Below, in pieces: positions 62,825-63,167 of a stretch of DNA of 63,167 nucleotides. The stretch lies in NCBI RefSeq assembly GCF_000312305.1, contig NZ_HE999444.1, positions 201,960 to 265,126 on the forward strand, read 5' to 3'. Origin of the DNA: Prevotella conceptionensis 9403948. GTDB lineage: Bacteria > Bacteroidota > Bacteroidia > Bacteroidales > Bacteroidaceae. How positions within the stretch are numbered: position 1 is the stretch's first letter; each line of letters begins with the position of its first letter. A program made the position numbers and the translations under genes. The notes below the pieces were generated by a model, which saw nothing but the letters and a program-made list of their open reading frames with translations, had not been told where the DNA came from and made no database searches.

Positions 62825-63167
62825 TCAGGGTTTACTTGCCGCATTGGGCATGCCGAAAGTCACCACCAAGGGCAGATGGTCGCTAAAACCGCCAAGATAT
62901 TTAGGGCCTTGATAGGTTCGCCAAGGGCGTTTCCCGCCATATTTTTCTTCGTCTTCCATTAGGAATGGGGCATCGAAAATGTGGCAGGAAACGCCCTTTT
63001 CGCATATCTTTTGGCTAACGAAAACATGGTCTAGGCTACCCCATTCGCCTTGGTAACGATAAGTTCCTTTCGCCCCGTTAATGCCAATGGCGTTGGCCGA
63101 CACGTCTGTTAGGCCGTTGGCAGCCAGCAAACGCAAGGCAGGCGCGTCGCCATAGTCGTTAAAGTCG
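62825..63167 (-). CDS. Endonuclease/exonuclease/phosphatase family protein, C-terminal part
   Basis: The frame is open to the window end, so the gene starts outside. The visible 113 residues begin DFNDYGDAPALRLLA, which is the tail of the GDFND metal-binding motif, then GEWGSLDHVFVSQK and the terminal GGFSDHLPLVVTF with the catalytic SDH. This is the C-terminal half of the EEP fold (Pfam PF03372), common in Bacteroidota as secreted or lipid-anchored enzymes. Substrate (DNA, phosphoinositide or other phosphodiester) cannot be told. Confidence 0.85.
   Translation of the reverse strand, partial: DFNDYGDAPALRLLAANGLTDVSANAIGINGAKGTYRYQGEWGSLDHVFVSQKICEKGVSCHIFDAPFLMEDEEKYGGKRPWRTYQGPKYLGGFSDHLPLVVTFGMPNAASKP

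Overview
The window looks like a chromosomal segment of a Bacteroidota bacterium, most likely a Prevotella or close relative. The basis is the gene content (TonB-dependent receptors with a carboxypeptidase-like N-terminal domain, a GLPGLI protein, DUF4494, DUF5606, DUF4230, DUF4738, CdaR-like YbbR, a Bacteroidales-type mobilizable element), promoters of the Bacteroidota form TTTG-N20-TAnnTTTG, and AT-rich translation starts without a strong Shine-Dalgarno sequence. The genus is an inference.

Region 1 (1-13100) is an accessory island ending at the 3' side of a tRNA-Ser(UGA) gene. From left to right it holds: the 3' part of a PARIS-like or OLD-like ATPase fused to a DUF4435/TOPRIM domain; a 5'-truncated YhcG/DUF1016 nuclease gene split by an IS5-family element (boundaries 2212-3641 with a 4-5 bp target duplication); a mobilizable element on the minus strand (DUF3853, AAA ATPase, CHC2 primase, MobC-like protein, relaxase, one membrane protein) with no integrase visible; and a tightly packed plus-strand cassette of two DUF262 (GmrSD-type) proteins and a SpoT/MESH1-like HD hydrolase. 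I consider that cassette the best candidate here for an undescribed defence system.

Region 2 (13101-28120) carries tRNA-Ser, a lytic transglycosylase lipoprotein, a cupin, a large TonB-dependent receptor, tRNA-Gly and tRNA-Thr, an outer-membrane barrel plus GLPGLI operon, a lipoprotein, TrpB2 and a frameshifted secreted-protein gene. Region 3 (28190-42400) is mostly core: a Ca/Na antiporter, the nusB-yajC-ybbR-coaE-DUF5606 operon, a lipoprotein hydrolase, a formylglycine-generating-enzyme-like protein, an SMI1/KNR4 protein, galE, a DUF4494-YggS operon and an aspartate-type aminotransferase. Region 4 (42617-63167) has a LolC/FtsX-like permease, a MATE transporter, an Mrr restriction enzyme, a GH3 glucosidase, a run of small secreted proteins, a quinol-dependent NO reductase, DUF4738 and paired DUF4230 genes, and the end of an endonuclease/exonuclease/phosphatase-family gene.

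The intergenic spaces are the other striking part. They hold (a) four copies (23945, 36570, 47732, 61741) of a dispersed element of about 0.6 kb with conserved ends and an internal array of 22-bp units; (b) many tracts of 8-bp-period repeats (GTTGGTRA, AACTCACA, GTGAAAAG families), often in inverted pairs and reaching into gene ends; (c) 80-bp repeat arrays in opposite orientation on either side of the MATE gene; and (d) three copies of a palindromic unit of about 92 bp. None of these is explained by the genes. All homology calls come from reading motifs and families by eye; no database search was run.
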